DNA from: Mastacembelus armatus
Taxonomy: Eukaryota; Chordata; Actinopteri; Synbranchiformes; Mastacembelidae
Direction: 5' to 3'
Length of the DNA stretch: 64,000 bases
NCBI RefSeq assembly: GCF_900324485.2
Contig: NC_046648.1
Location: forward strand, 18,411,739 to 18,475,738
Below the pieces are notes generated by a model. That model was not told where the DNA came from. It saw only the letters and a list, made by a program, of their open reading frames with translations, and ran no database searches. The position numbers were made by a program, and so were the translations under genes. Position 1 is the stretch's first letter, and each line of letters opens with the position of its first letter. Positions 16,971 through 29,242 of the stretch are shown one piece after another.

Positions 16971-17219
16971 TATATAGATATATCTATAGATATAGATATA
17001 TATCTATATATAGATATATCTATATATATATAGATATCTATATATATATATATATATCTATATCTATAGATATATATCTATATCTATATATATATCTATA
17101 TATATCTATCTATCTATATATATATAGATATACGGTGCCCTCAGTGTCTTCCGTCCCTCCGATGTCTGGGTCTATATATATATAGATATATATATATATA
17201 TCTATATATATATATATAA
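16971..17219. repeat. TA/TATC-rich microsatellite interrupted by an exon copy
   Basis: About 250 bp of TATATA, TATCTA and TAGATA units. They are interrupted at 17131-17172 by non-repetitive GC-rich sequence identical to part of tomm40 exon 2. The array lies directly upstream of the tomm40 promoter. Confidence 0.95.
17131..17172 (+). pseudogene. 42-bp exact copy of part of tomm40 exon 2
   Basis: Bases 17131-17172 equal 18049-18090 at all 42 positions on the same strand. The first two bases (TA) could equally belong to the array, leaving a 40-bp certain core. The source lies inside the exon that encodes the Pro/Ser-rich N-terminus of TOMM40. Splice sites were not copied and no duplication flanks the insert. 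Confidence 0.95.
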
Positions 17220-17299
17220 TGTTGTAAATGTATTGTTGCACTATGACACCCAAAACAGGTGTACCCTTGGAATGTCATTAAGGAGGCGGTTGAATGAAG

Positions 17300-17461
17300 C
17301 AAACGCAGCTCTCATTTCAACCAATGGCGTCTTGCGTCGCATGGCTATTAGCCAATCCCTGAATGAGCAAAGGGAAGTGGGCGGGCACTTGTCAACTACG
17401 GTCACGGACGTTGTCGCGAACTTTGCCGGTGTGGAGCTACCCCTGGAGCCAAACCGTCAGT
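17300..17461 (+). promoter_or_regulatory. tomm40 promoter and non-coding exon 1
   Basis: Two CCAAT boxes (17321-17325, 17352-17356) and a GC box (GTGGGCGGG, 17378-17386) precede a CpG-rich stretch with no TATA box. A GTGAGT donor begins at 17462, and the next acceptor (TTTCTTAG) ends at 17931, just before the coding exon. Confidence 0.6.
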
Positions 17462-17950
17462 GTGAGTAACTACATTTAAGAAATTAAATGCATTAGCTGT
17501 TTGTTGTGAAGAAGATAAGCGATAGTGGCGGGTCCACTGTCGTATCCCAAACCACCGGGTTTCCAACCAAATGTAGACGAGTACATCTCGTGGTCGACTC
17601 CACATGGCTACCTAGCCAGCTAGCTAACCAACATCAACCTCTGCTAGTTGGCGTTAGCCTTCACAGCTTAAACACTGCTAGCGCATATTTTAATGCCTGC
17701 TCATTTGTCCTTAAATGTGGCGTCTGTAGCGGAGAGGTTGTAGTTCGATATGCCATGTAGTTAGTTAGTCGTGTTGCGTTTTATTCTTTATGTCGACAGT
17801 CTGAGTAAACCGGGCCTTAGCTTTTCCGCTGCAGCCTGGACAGTGGGACTTATAGTTTAGCTGCTGAGTTTAGGGCAGCTACATGCATGGAGTTGGGTAA
17901 AGTGTTCATCCCCGTACTGTCCTTTTCTTAGTCTGTTAGAGTCGCAGAGT

Positions 17951-20900
17951 ATGGGCAGTGTGTTGGCTGCCGCCTCCCCCAGTCCGGCCCCAGCTGCAGC
18001 TGGAGGTGGTCAAGGGCTCCCTGGGTTGGTGTCGGTCCCTCCAGGTTTTACGGTGCCCTCAGTGTCTTCCGTCCCTCCGATGTCTGGGTCGGACCAGCAG
18101 ACGCCAGATGCGGATTCCCCGCTCCCAAACCCAGGCACATATGAGGAGTGTCATCGCAAATGTAAAGGTTAGAAAATTAGCTGTTGAATTGTCTAAATCA
18201 GCATCAAACTACTGGTCAAACGTTTGTGGTCACTTCAATTTTCCAGTTGTTACTGACATCTGTATAGGTTAGGGCAATGTTTCTGAAATACTCTGGAGAT
18301 GAAACACAAAACGAGTATTCGGATAAAACTAAAGCACAGTCATGGAACCATTTGGTTGGACTATGTACTCAGTATGTGATTCACATACGTTTTCAGTTTT
18401 AGTGATGTATGTGTGTTGTATCATTTGAGGTTAATACCTGGACATGAACTACTTAGATGTCAAGAAAAAAAAAAATGGCGTGACCTCGAATGTTTGACCA
18501 GTAGTGTATGTTCAACATTTCATTAATAATGATGTTAGTCAGGCCACACTGGCTGATGTTAAAATGTTACAGAGATCTTTTTTTTTTTTTTTGTCCCTTG
18601 TCTGTTTTAGAAGTGTTCCCCCTGCAGATGGAAGGGGTGCGGTTAGTGGTGAACAAAGGCCTGACTAATCACTTCCAGGTCAGCCACACTATTACTCTCA
18701 GTTCCTTGGGAGATTCCGGTTACCGTTTTGGTGCCACCTACGTTGGCAGCAAACAAATTGGACCAGCTGAGGTAAGGATCGTTTTCCTGTCATTTCCCCT
18801 TGTCATTTCAGCAAAGATGTTAACTTATGGAGCTTAAAGCTTTGTTTTTCAATTTGGGAAAGTAAGAAATATCAGTAGAGAGGGAAAAAAGTAATTTGCC
18901 GTTGGACAGTTATAGAAATATATTTTTATGGCAAAGGTAAAAGGAAGCAAACTTAACAGAAACAAAGCCATGTCAAAATATCAATGAAAGTCTTTTGTTT
19001 TTAATGAGCCATTTAATCAGTGTCAGGGTCCAAAACTAAAAAACATGCTTCAGCTTGACTGTTTTTTCCTTTTACCATAATGAGCACAAGAGCAACTGTT
19101 TAATACAGTTCAACATTTACCCTGATATTTGGGAAGTTATAAAGCCCAGAGCTCTATACTGTGGCTCTTAGCTACCTTTTGATAGATATGGATAGATTTC
19201 AGTTGCCCATGACTTACAAGCTGACAAACCTTTGCTTTGTTCCCTGCAGTCATTCCCAGTCATGGTTGGAGATATGGATAATACTGGCAGTGTGAATGCT
19301 CAAGTCATCCACCAGCTCACAACTGCTCTTCGCTCCAAAATAGCTATCCAGGTGTGTATGTTGACTTGTGAACAGCCTCTCAGATGTTTTGCTCATTGTC
19401 ATTTGTCTTAGATGTTTATTTTTCTACCTTTTGTGTGTTGTAGACTCAACAGCATAAGTTCGTTAATTGGCAATGTGACATGGAGTATCGTGGCAAAGAC
19501 TTCACTTCTGCTGTGACCCTTGGAAATCCTGACGTTCTTGTTGGATCTGGTACGAGTACAAATAATTTCACAAAAGTTTATTGGAGGTTTTATTGTGTAT
19601 ATGTTGGCAGCGCCTAAAAACAACTTCAGTAAAGGGGTTTTGTTAAGAGTGAGAAGTTATACAGATCATAAGTAGAGTTCCTATCATAACAGGATTTTTA
19701 GAGCTTGTTACATTTCATTATATTGAAATTGCTTATTGATATATAAGATAATGATATATAATAATAATAAATTGAATGACTAAAGTATCTAAATACTTTG
19801 TTATAGAGAATTAGGGAAACAAAGTTAACTTCAGTGGCGGTCATCAGAGCAATCAAATTAGTCTGTGAAAGCGTTGGTTCCCTACAATAGTGGTAGGAAG
19901 AGTGAAATCAGCTGTAGCTATAGAATTGCTATGCCCACTTTTAGGCTAAACACAGCAGGTTAAAAAAATGTTATCCTTGCTGGAAGACCTGAGAGAGGGT
20001 ACTTCAAATATGACTGAGGGGTGGGGGAATCTATATATTTGATGGAAATTTCTTTACTACTGTCCTTTAGGCATCGTGGTGGCCCACTATCTCCAGTCTA
20101 TAACACCAGCACTGACTCTGGGTGGTGAGCTAGTGTACCACAGGAGACCAGGAGAGGAAGGAACAGTCACCTCCCTCTTGGGCAGGTACACAGGTAAATT
20201 CCACCCTGAGCTTACTGTGCACTTCATGAACAACTTCATATTTTGCTGTCATGCCTTATTAATGTTTTAATTTTGCAATTAGTTACCAGTTACCACAAAT
20301 ATTCACAGTGGAAGCTGTTTTCACACACTTTTCTTTATTAGGATTTAGAGAAAGTGGTGCCTAATTCCATCTCAGTGTTATGTTTGTGATAGACAAGGTC
20401 TTTCTTTCTCATCAGGTGACAACTACGTTGCTACATTGACTTTGGGAGGTGCAGGAGCTCATGCTACATACTATCACAAAGCTAATGATCAGGTATTTAA
20501 CATTAGGAAAGAAATGCATGGTTGTATTTGTATGTAGGTTTTGTCAAGTCTATTGTGAAACAGTAGAGCTTTTCAACTTAGATCTTGTTGGGATAAAAAG
20601 TTTTAGCAACCAAAAAATTCTAAGTACATATGAACCACTACAAAAGTATGAATCTGTCCTCTCATTTCTGACTTTTACTGCAGTTGCAAATAGGAGTTGA
20701 ATTTGAAGCCAGCACAAGGATGCAAGACACCACCACATCCTTTGGTTACCAGTTGGACCTTCCTAAAGCTAACCTGCTCTTTAAAGGTAAATAAATACAC
20801 TAAGAATGAGAGCTGCGACAACTAATATTATTGATGAAATTAGATTAAAATAGTTGGCAATTAATGTATTTATTGATTAGTTAGATCTAGTACATATTCA

Positions 20901-21461
20901 ACATATTGTGGTGCTGAATGCATGTTGCTCATAGCAACATCCAGTCCATGTTCCTCAGATAGTGTTTTTAGATGCAGCTCACCAGGTCTGATAACATGAT
21001 CCTACATTAGAATTCATGCACCACCTACTTTTGATGTGTCAAATTCCAGTAAAAACAAGTACTCAGATTCTAAAGTTGATTACATTCTTTAAAAGTCATC
21101 ACATGTGACCAGCTCATTTAGGGTTCCTTTTTTGACAATAAGATGTTGAAAACAGATCTATATTCTCTTGTAAAAATTCAATTTAAAAACTTAATTGACT
21201 AATTAATTACTAATTAAGCTCTACTAAGAATATACCTTTCAGTGATTATTAATTGGAACATTTCAAGGAAAAAAAAAATTGTAAAGAAATTCATGGACAT
21301 TTTTGCCTTCCCTCTCCTCAGGCACAGTTGATAGCAACTGGGTGGTTGGGGCAACCCTTGAAAAGAAACTCCTACCACTGCCTCTCACACTGGCCCTAGG
21401 TGCTTTCCTCAACCACCGCAAGAACAAGTTCCAGTGTGGCTTTGGTGTCACCATTGGCTAG
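17951..21461 (+). CDS. tomm40: Mitochondrial import receptor subunit TOM40
   Basis: TOM40 is the beta-barrel pore of the outer-membrane translocase, through which nearly all nuclear-encoded mitochondrial precursors pass. Eight coding exons: 17951-18167, 18611-18771, 19250-19351, 19444-19549, 20071-20193, 20416-20492, 20684-20786 and 21322-21461. They total 1029 nt, or 342 residues. The first about 60 residues are Pro/Ser/Ala-rich, as in vertebrate TOMM40. The porin-3 barrel follows, with family words [63 protein letters not shown] and [16 protein letters not shown]. In human this gene is directly beside APOE; here two meprin genes and an apoA-IV pair intervene. Confidence 0.97.
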
Positions 21462-21801
21462 AAATGCAGAGGCCTACCTGGAGCCAACTTGCAGGCCACA
21501 GCTTGGACCAGCACAGAGGCACACAGGAACCTGGACTAAGTTTTAGAAATTGGATTCAGAGACTCTCCTACAGCTGTTATTTCTGGGGCAGACAGAGAGA
21601 CAAAGCCAACCACCAAGGAGCCAGGACTGGCCAAGCCATGTCTACATATTGTAGCACAAATATCTTTCCTATGTGGTGTATTGGAAATACCCAGAGGCTA
21701 CAGACGTATATCAGAGAGCATCAGGTGATGCATGAGAACATGTGAAAATCAATGTGGTTAGACATAATATATGGTGATCGTGTATGATGGATTCAAATAA
21801 A
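21462..21801 (+). terminator. tomm40 3' UTR and poly-A signal
   Basis: AATAAA at 21796-21801 ends a short 3' UTR of about 340 bases. The meprin gene on the other strand ends a few hundred bases further on, so the two genes converge tail to tail. Confidence 0.7.
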
Positions 21802-22039
21802 TGTGATTACCTTTTGTAAAACTGGATGTTGTGTTTGCTTCTAGAAAAAAACAACTTGAAAGTTGTGCTTGAGGGAAAGATTCAGTCTGCAATTTATCCT
21901 GCTGCTATGTTATCGCCTGCAGGCCACTGGAAAAGTGAGTATAGATGATGGATAAATAGCTACTGACAAATGCGCAAAACAACTTTTGAGGTGTTACTGA
22001 AGACAGTGTAATAAAAGGACGTTTATGGACGCCAGCACC

Positions 22040-22497
22040 TAGCAAACATGAAACACCTCTTTATTAGCTGTCTTGTAATGTGATCACATGAAGCAGCTGA
22101 ACACAGATGGCAGTCCTGTTGAATAAGGTATGAAGAATATCCATTTGTTAACATTTCCTACCACATAAGACATAATTATGGCATTAAATCGATGTTAAAA
22201 TTAGGAGGCACAAAAACTATAAGTCTTTCAACAGTTTGTAAAATATGCAGCTCACTTCAAGAAGCACAAAAGTGAAGCTTGCATGCACAGAAAATAGTAT
22301 CCGCTCTTCTGTCTGTGTATGCAAGCTTCACATTTGTGCTCAGACATTGTTCAAACATGCAGGTTTATATTTTTCACTCTGTTTTTGCACCCCCTGATGT
22401 AATGCCATACAGTTAGTGTTTAAAAATACATTCAGAGCAACTTCACAACATAAGCAAAGTACAACCTACCATTTTGAGGCTGTTCCTCCAAGGTGAT
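22040..22497 (-). other. Putative 3' UTR of the first meprin gene
   Basis: On the minus strand AATAAA is read at 22060-22065, about 430 bases past the proposed stop codon. The stretch contains the hairpin at 22264-22339. No coding sequence is seen. Confidence 0.45.
22264..22339. repeat. Near-perfect hairpin (27-bp arms, 22-base loop)
   Basis: The arm 22264-22290 (contains GTGAAGCTTGCATGCACAG) pairs with 22313-22339 (contains CTGTGTATGCAAGCTTCAC). Only two of 27 positions differ from perfect inverted symmetry. The loop is 22291-22312. It could be a small inverted-repeat element, a structured 3' UTR element or a microRNA-like stem; sequence alone does not decide. Confidence 0.8.
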
Positions 22498-25400
22498 TCA
22501 TAAACTTGTGTCCATCCTAAAGGATCACAAACTCAGTGATTGCTTTGCACATTAAAAATGGAGTGTACAGATTAAGAGACACTCCACATAAGTTTTGGCA
22601 AAATCATTGACAATTATTTCATAATGTATTTTGAACTTACCTTTTTTCACATGGGCCTTTGGCATAGCTGCTTGGGCAAGTGATTGGATATCTGTTAGCC
22701 AGATGTTTTGGACATGGCAGAGAGTTGCCTTGCTGCAGACTGGAAATATCTAGAGAATGTGTATGTAAAGAACATTTTTAACAATATACCCAAAGCTTGA
22801 ATAACAGTATATTATGAAAACATAAAGGCATTGTTAAGCTTACATTTATATTTTAATAAATATTAGCAAATTTATCACTAAGGATGCTTTAGCTCACCTG
22901 TAATTGAAATAAGGAAGACAGCATTGCCTCCTTTAAGGAAGTCTTGGTTTTTCATTTCCTCCAGTGACAGAAATGAACCAATTCCATAGATTGAGTTCGC
23001 ATAAAAAGATTCTCCATTTGTTCTAGTTAGTTCTCCCACCGTACGAGGGTCGTCAAATCCAGCTTCAGGAAAACAGAAAATCACTTTACTGGGGCAACCA
23101 ATTGTATTCATACAGCAACATATCAGACTATTGACAATGTCTTTCAGACTTACAGGATGATGGATCGGTAGTCAGAGTGATCTGTTTGGACATCTGTCTT
23201 TGAATTTGGGGGTTCTGGTCCAGCATGGAGATGGTTACCTGCCTCCATGGGCAAGGCCATTCCAGTGTTGAATCATACTCACCGGACACTAAGCGAAAAA
23301 GAACTCCAAAAAAAGTTTCACGCAGACGTAGTATCACCTGGTAGGCATAACCTTCTGTAGAATACATCCGAGGACTGAATACATAACTGTCAAAGTCATT
23401 GTTTGTCAGAACTGTCTCGAAATCATTAATTTGCCATACACTGTGTGGACACTCAGACTCAGATAGGTTGATGTCATCAATGGAAAAGCCTCCTGAAGAG
23501 TCTCTGCCGCCTTTACGCACCTCAAAAACAACTTGGAAGGGCTTGGAAGCATTCAAGGGAACCTTATGAAACTGCCAAGCAAACATTGGGCGACCTGGAG
23601 AGGAAAATTGTCTTAAACAAACTGAACATGTTGTACAGACATTTATGCCTTTCTCTGGATGTTTTAAAATTTGTATTTGTCCCATACTTTCTTTTGTGAT
23701 CAAATACCTACAGAACTATACACTTACATTCTCATAAAACTTAGCGGTATATTTGCAAATGTTAGCAAAATAAAATGCAAGATAAGCTGGTTAAACATGG
23801 AATTTACTTATTGTTCTTTCTCACCAGTGATCTGATCCATGAGGTGGAGACTTCCTGCAGTGTCTGTTTCATCCTGGAACTCTCTAATCCAGATATTGAG
23901 CTGGTCTGATTGGCCCCCGCTATGGTAATAGTAGAACTGGAGACACTGGACATGACAATCCCTAGTAGGAATCATCTTCTTGGTCTCCAGCCAGGCTGAG
24001 TCTCCCTCTTGACCTGATGCTGTGCTAGCATGCATGAAGTAACCTGGAAAATGGAGTATTTGTAAATTGATGTAGCAGTTAATGTTAAGAATATCTGGTT
24101 TGTTAGGAAATATCTTCCGAAAAATAATTTTAATACTGTGTAATTTGACTTTACCACCAGTCTTGTTCATATCGGTGTGGTCAGTTAAAGGCCCTCCAGC
24201 TGCAGTGTTCATCCTCTTCCAACCTTCCAAACCATTTTCGCGGTAGCTCATCCCACAGGTATCAGCATTAGAGAAGCCACAGTACCCCATAAAAGAAATG
24301 GTTGTGTCTGCACTCACAGATCATAAAAGTGCATCCAGTTATTGCACAGTTCAAATGTGTCAACTTCTGTAATCTACAATTAACAGCATCACAAGAACAG
24401 TCACAGTCATAACTTACTGCAGCGATAGAGGAGATTCAACTTAAAGACATCCAGAGGGCTCATTTCCATTCGCTGGCCAATTCTGTCCTGGAACTGAGGT
24501 AGCTTAGTGATGATTGTGTCTCCTGAGTTTTTGGAGAAGAAATCTTTGCCATAGTGCATCACTGATAAGTAGTCATATGGAGCACTGAATGTTATACTGG
24601 AATTCCGGCTTAATTTCTTAAAGTTGTTCTGTAGTCCTGTATAGACACATAATGACATTTAAACTCATGACACTATGCAGTGCAGCAGTACATTATTTCA
24701 TCCTCTTTTGTTTTTTTTACATATCTAAAATAGGTGAAGCTGATTATTTTTTTTATAGATCGTGGTTACTGTACCGTCTTTGATGTTTCTCCAGTTAATG
24801 GTCACGTAGTCGTCTCTGTCATATCTTGATTGTTCATGATGAAACCCCAAAGCATGGAGAAACTCATGTTCCACTGTACCAAGAGAAACACAATTCTCAC
24901 CAATGGACAGAACTTGGCCACTTTTAATAATCCTTGAAACAAAAGAGTAACACCTGCAGAGAGATGAAAAATGGCAAGTAATAAATGCTCAAAATACATT
25001 AGAAATGCAAAAGTCAAAAACAAGTAAAGAAACCATCTTGTCACAATTGAAAGTAGATTATTTTTGGGGAGAAGAACAGAATTACCCTGGGTTCCTTCTG
25101 ACTGAAATGTAGTCTTCCTCAGACTGTCTGGGCTTGAAATCAATACACGACTTCAAACGGAAATGTTCGAAAGCCTGGAGAATGACTCCTTTAGCTTCCA
25201 GATCTGTGCACATAGACAATATCTAAAGTCACAATTAAAGTTTTACCACTGTCTTTTTACCTGTTGATGTCTACAGAAATGTATTAACATGATGAAAGGT
25301 ACAGTAAAAGTCTGTTTGCTGCCACTCACCAAGACTGTCTTCTAAGACATATGGAACAGGGTTTGGCCACAGCAGTTCTGTGTTCAAGACAGTGTTCCCA

Positions 25401-26191
25401 TTCTCTCTTGTCTCTGTCTTAATTTCCTTGAGTGAAGTCAATGAATTACTACATTAATAGACAAAACTTCATACACATCATCACACAAGAAATCAGTAAG
25501 ATAAATGATACATGTTACATACTTCAGTAATGTCACTCTCAGGTAAGTCCAGCCCTGGAAGATAAACAGAAAATCACTATTGCTCCTGCAGGTAGCAAAC
25601 AAAGAACACAATAACCCACTGTAGGATGTTACTAAATGTTAATAATTAGGACTTTTAGGTAAACTTTACATCTGTCTCAGCTGCACAGTGCACAGTATCT
25701 GTTTACTTTCCTCCTGCTATGGCCTCTAGCCTTTCAGCAGAACTCTGAAACCAGGGAAATAGTAATGTGTGGCTTAAATTCATTAACCTCAAATGAAATA
25801 TTTATTCCATCTTACCTTCGCTTATCTCTGTAATGTCCAATTCCTCCACATCACCGATTTCTAAGAATTAATGAACAGATTGTTTGATGTTTACACAGAA
25901 ACAGTCACTTGTTTCAGCAGCTCTAGCTGTCTATCTACATTTGGCGTACAATGTAAAGATGGTTAAATAATTCTTTGTCATTTACGATAAAAATACTTGA
26001 TCATTTCATTACACAAAAAGGCTTACCTATTAATGCTGGCTTGAGAGGCTGGAAGTGAATGAGAGAGTATCAAAGTGGAGTAAATTTGAAAAATACATGA
26101 CATTTCCTTTAAGACGACAAAATAGCTATATAACTTTACTCACCACAGCAAAATGGAGTATGATCAGCACAACAGTAAGGCAGTTATTCAT
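22498..26191 (-). CDS. mep1a: Meprin-like astacin metalloprotease (copy 1)
   Basis: Meprins are zinc endopeptidases of gut and kidney brush border. Fourteen exons on the minus strand: 26191-26144, 26048-26027, 25860-25816, 25554-25523, 25426-25330, 25203-25086, 24953-24775, 24636-24418, 24307-24155, 24043-23825, 23594-23154, 23062-22898, 22749-22641 and 22516-22498. They total 1866 nt, or 621 residues, all in phase. Order: signal peptide ([17 protein letters not shown]), short propeptide, astacin domain with zinc site [13 protein letters not shown] and Met-turn SVMHYGKD, then MAM and MATH/TRAF domains. The propeptide has LPESD where meprins usually have the FEGD aspartate switch. After DISSLQQ the protein ends within about 40 residues, and no EGF or membrane segment was found. 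The last exon (MDTSL then stop) is the least certain. Alpha versus beta type was not resolved. Confidence 0.85.
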
Positions 26192-26509
26192 GACGGTAAA
26201 GAAATGTCCTCAAAACAGCATAGAATGTTAAATTGGAATAGTTTGCCGTGTCCCCCAAGTCCGATTCTCAAAGAATTATGAACTTATTAACTGTTATTGC
26301 AGGAACACTGTCATACTGTTGATTTCCAAACTGTATCTACAGCTCAACAAAAGCAACTAAAGCTCTTAGGTACACTTGAGCAGGATACCAAACATGTCCT
26401 TCCACAAACATAAAACTCACTAATTAAACATAGTAACTACATTTGCCCTCGAGACCCTGAAAGAATTTAGCATGTCTGACACATTAATTACACAAATACA
26501 GATCTGAGT

Positions 26510-28230
26510 GAAAACTCAATTCAATTTATGCACCTAAGCACAATACAATCATCTCAAGGCACTTTACGAAAAACAAAAAAATCCAACAAATCTGTAATGA
26601 GCAAGCGACAGTGGAGAGGGAAAACTCACTTTAACAGAAGAAACCTCCAGCAGAACCGGGTTGAGTTTGGGCTGCCCCCTGCCTCGACCGGACAGGAAAT
26701 AACAGCAACAATAAACAACAAATAGACACTGCAGGCTGGTGGGGCCAGTAACTGCACAGCAGCAAAATAACAGCTCCAGGACCAGGGACACCTGCAGAAG
26801 GTAATGGGAGACAGGGCAGAGAGAAAGGGAGAGAGCACAAAGTTAGTAACATTCAATGGTGGAATATACATGTAAGGCGAAAGGAAGGGAGAGGAGGGTA
26901 GAGGAGCTCAGTGCACCGATGGAAAGTCCCCAGGCAGTCTAGGCCTATAGGAGCAAAACTAAGAGGGTTACAGGGTTACCTGAACCAACCCTACCTATAT
27001 GCGTTGTCAAAAAGGAAGGTTTTAGTTTAGTCTTAAAAGTAGTGTCTGCCTCCTGAATCCAGACTGGGAGCTGGTTCCACAGGAGAGAAGCTTGATAGCC
27101 ATTCTGCTTTTGGAAACTGGGAACCACAAGTAGACCTGCATTCTGACAGCAAAGTGCTCTATTGGATAATATGATACTATGAGGTCTTTAAGGTATGAAG
27201 GAGCTTGACCATGAAGAGAAGGATTTTAAATTCTATTCTTGATTTTACAGGGAGTCAACGATCTCCCTTGCTAGTTCCTGTCAGAACTCTGGCTGCAGGG
27301 ATGGATGCCATCCCGTCCTACCACACCAGGTTTTCACCATAAAGTGGCCCAATAGACGCTGTTTGGTGGACACCACCTAGACAACCAGCGACGGAATGTT
27401 GGTCAGATTGGGGACGGGTCCAGAGAAAAGTACGGAGTCCAACATTGTTTGGCAATGTTAATGACCTCCGACAGGTGTAATTGGCTGTCATTGCTGCCGA
27501 GGTGAATAACAATCTTACCATACTTACGATTAGCCTTAGTCAGTAGCTTCACGTTTGACTTGATGTCGCCCGCTCTAGCTCCAGGAAACATTTGACTATT
27601 TCCGGTGGAGTCTCTTAAGTTCACGTTTGTGACGATGGAATCACCAATTATCAGAGTCGGTTTCTTGCTGAGTGGGGAGAAGTTAGAGGACGTGAACAGT
27701 CAGGTGATGAGCCGTGGGCCTCTGCTTAGGAGCATGTTTCTGTCGGACCGTCACCCAGGCTAATTCTCCGCCGTCGGATAGCTAACAAGCCCCACACCTG
27801 CTAAGGGGGCTAGGCTAGCTGGCTTTTGTTTAAAGGTGCGGAGCCGCGTTTCCAAACCTGTGATTCTCGCCTCCAAAGCTACCAGAACCTTGCACATATT
27901 ACAAGTAACATTATGACTAAAGGAGGCAGAGGAATAACTAAACACGCGGCACACCGAGCAACAAAGAGCAGCAGCAGCCATGCTACTTGCTAGCTAAGCT
28001 AACTGATAACCTAACAAGCGCTACGTCTGGAAATAACAAGAAATTCCGGACAAAATAGAAAGATACTACACTAGTACAGGAATATGTAGCGGTTCATAGA
28101 GTTTAGTTAGCTTTTAGGTGCGTTAGACTAAAACTAATCTATAGCGAATCCGCAAACGACCGATACAGCTCCCACGGCACAATGTTACAACCGGAAGTGA
28201 ACTCGCTTACCCAGGAACAGCGTCACAGGG
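26510..28230 (-). mobile_element. Truncated LINE with esterase-type ORF1 (CR1/L2-like)
   Basis: Read on the minus strand. A GC-rich 5' leader (about 28230-27985) is followed by ORF1 pieces beginning MAAAALCCSVC (27981) and including KIVIHLGSNDSQLHL (near 27510). This is the SGNH/esterase-type ORF1 I know from fish LINEs. Reverse transcriptase is absent. The copy jumps near 27300 to the familiar 3' region (AACTCCC-like, AAACCTCC, GGAGCTGGTTCCACAG words on one strand or the other). It ends in the teleost tail AAAGTGCCTTGAGATGA and a short TTGAATTGA-type repeat at 26511-26526. The copy is therefore internally deleted and broken. It sits between the two meprin genes. Confidence 0.7.
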
Positions 28231-28430
28231 GTCAACCTGAAGTGAGAATAACTAAGACTACTGTGAAATACAAATCATGTAAAATCTTGTATCGTGTTGA
28301 AATCAATGTGAATCAAAGAGACTGACTTCATGAATAAACTTTTCAGGTTCATTTAAAGGTTGGCAGAGCTCAGGGTTGACATTTCCTTATTTTATGTGCT
28401 TTATGACGAGTTTCTCCACAGGTTGATCTA

Positions 28431-28461
<31 letters not shown>

Positions 28462-29010
28462 CCCAATCTGTAAGATAATTCATTACCCTGAAGCAGAGCC
28501 AGTGATGCAGAAACATGACTGAAACCATGTTTTATTAGTGAACAATAGAAGAACAAGATGAAGAAACAAGATGAAGAAAGTAAACAAAAAGAAACATGGA
28601 CTTTTTTAGGATTAATGAAGTATCACATTTAAAAAAAAGCTTTGTCTTCCTTATTTTGTATATATATATTTTTTCTGTATGCTTTGTTTTCATTTCTAGC
28701 AAATTGATCATTGTGTTTACAGTGATAAGGATGTCTTTACAATGTGATGATCCAAAGGCAAAATTAAAACTGAATCGTTACAGTATTGTGTATTTGCATT
28801 TTTAAACGACAAAAAGGGTAGCAAGGCTGCTGAATTAGTTTCAATATTTACTCACACAGATGTAGATTATGTAGAGTAAATATTTGTTAACTTAAGTGGT
28901 AGTGTAGCTTCTGTACACATTACATTTACTAATACAGAACTACAGTGTTTTATTTGCCAAGGCCCCACAATGATATCAAAATTCAGGCTTAATTACACAG
29001 AAAGATGCAA

Positions 29011-29075
<65 letters not shown>

Positions 29076-29242
29076 TTTTAAATGTGATGTAAGCTTTAAA
29101 AACATTCACCCCATCAATCCTTTTATCCTCCTTGAATCTATGATGCTGGAAATCAGATTAAGATTAAACCTTCATCTTTAGGTCTTAAATTCTCTTCATC
29201 AGAAATTCCAATTTCTCTTCTTGATGTGCAAAGCTGATGTTT
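28231..29242. other. 3' flank of the second meprin gene
   Basis: This contains TA arrays (28435-28460, 29014-29065), one copy of a 63-bp direct repeat (28941-29003), and a minus-strand AATAAA at 28531-28536 that may end the second meprin transcript. No coding sequence was found. Confidence 0.5.
28941..29003. repeat. 63-bp direct repeat, copy 1
   Basis: This matches 29959-30021 on the same strand with about five differences by hand count. Each copy is followed within a few tens of bases by a TA array and then an AAGC(C/T)TTAAAAA word, so the duplicated unit may be about 150 bp including the array. Confidence 0.8.
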
